Below are positions 63,237-64,000 of a DNA stretch of 64,000 nucleotides, piece by piece. Origin of the DNA: Gammaproteobacteria bacterium (GTDB lineage Bacteria > Pseudomonadota > Gammaproteobacteria > UBA6429 > Thiohalophilaceae); contig JAHECZ010000001.1 in assembly GCA_024641475.1 (NCBI GenBank), positions 1 to 64,000 on the forward strand. Reading direction: 5' to 3'. The notes beneath the pieces were generated by a model that saw nothing but the letters and a program-made list of their open reading frames with translations, was not told the origin of the DNA and did not search any database. The number at the start of each line of letters is the position of its first letter. Position 1 is the first letter of the stretch. Both the position numbers and the translations under genes were made by a program.

Positions 63237-64000
63237 TTATCCTTGTGCTTTACTATCAATAAATTTAGCCACTTCGTTGACCGTCTGATATTCAAACAGA
63301 TCGGTCACGTCGACGACGCCGGGATAGATTTCGTCGATACGCTGATGAATTTCTGTCAAGGTCAGTGAGCTGATGCCGACTTCAAAGAAGTTATCATCCG
63401 CGTTTAATGCCTTGTCTTTAATGAATTGGTGGAAGACATCCAATAGCGCAGCTGCAGTGGTGCCGAGGCCATGACTGGACTGGGCATGCGCTGCCACAAT
63501 GAGTTGATCTATCTGTGCCAGTGCTGCGTCGAATTCACCCTGTAAATAGGCATCGCCGAGGATACGACGTTGTAACTTGCCGCTGGTGGTTTTGGGAATA
63601 CGCTGCACCGGAACCACGTGTCGCACTTCCAGACCGGTTTGCTCATTGATATGCCGATTCACATCGCGGGCAATACCGACAAAATCTTTCAGATCAGCAC
63701 GGAATAACACAAACACCACCAGCTCATCGGTATCACTGTGATCACGCCGCACACCATAGGCCACCACTTTGCCCAACTCGAGTTCGGGAAGATGTAATGC
63801 CACCGCTTCGATATCATGCGGGTAATAATTCAGACCATTGGCAAAAATAATATCTTTATGGCGGCCGGTGATGATCAACTCACCGTCCTTGCTGAGAAAA
63901 CCCAGGTCACCGGTATTCAACCAGCCATCGCCGGTGAGCGCATCGCGATTGGCTTCGTCATCCAGATAATACCCGGCTGTCACGCTCGGTCCTTTGATCT
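63237..64000 (-). CDS. AMP-dependent (fatty acyl-AMP ligase-type) synthetase C-terminus with carrier-protein domain; truncated by window edge
   Basis: GYYLDDEANRDALTGDGWLNTGDLGFLSKDGELIITGRHKDIIFANGLNYYPHDIEAV; carrier motif DNFFEVGISSLTLTEI. Confidence 0.9.
   Translation of the reverse strand, partial: IKGPSVTAGYYLDDEANRDALTGDGWLNTGDLGFLSKDGELIITGRHKDIIFANGLNYYPHDIEAVALHLPELELGKVVAYGVRRDHSDTDELVVFVLFRADLKDFVGIARDVNRHINEQTGLEVRHVVPVQRIPKTTSGKLQRRILGDAYLQGEFDAALAQIDQLIVAAHAQSSHGLGTTAAALLDVFHQFIKDKALNADDNFFEVGISSLTLTEIHQRIDEIYPGVVDVTDLFEYQTVNEVAKFIDSKAQG

Overview
64 kb chromosomal window from what looks like a gammaproteobacterium (judged from gene content and order only). 1-24 kb is mostly housekeeping: bamA(partial)-rseP-dxr-cdsA-uppS-frr-pyrH-tsf-rpsB on the minus strand, then map-glnD-dapC-dapD-dapE on the plus strand, followed by tsaB, a dinG/yoaA-type helicase and a PBP1b-like mrcB. 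24.6-30.4 kb is a compact operon coding for a small unknown protein, a HEAT-repeat/Ser-Thr kinase fusion, two PilT/PilU-like ATPases and an FHA protein. 30.8-49.1 kb is a nitrogen-scavenging island. It starts with a guanidine-I (ykkC) riboswitch, an ABC transporter, two DUF1989 proteins (carboxyguanidine deiminase type), a urea/guanidine carboxylase and an allophanate hydrolase. It continues through a GntR regulator into a BMP/nucleoside-type ABC transporter operon with a BiuH-like biuret hydrolase, a second isochorismatase-like hydrolase, a cupin and an MFS transporter. 49.4-57.5 kb holds a hybrid sensor kinase, a PilZ protein, an ABC-F protein and an orphan PhnD-like binding protein. 57.9-58.6 kb is the most unusual non-coding structure: directly downstream of tRNA-Glu are tandem repeats (253-bp period) that each carry the last 19 nt of the tRNA plus a terminator and a chain of short hairpins. 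This resembles the E. coli tyrT/rtT repeat organisation. The window closes with tRNA-Ala, glnS, gltX, tRNA-Val, a phospholipase A and the C-terminal part of an acyl-AMP-ligase/carrier protein. All calls are by eye; no database search was run.
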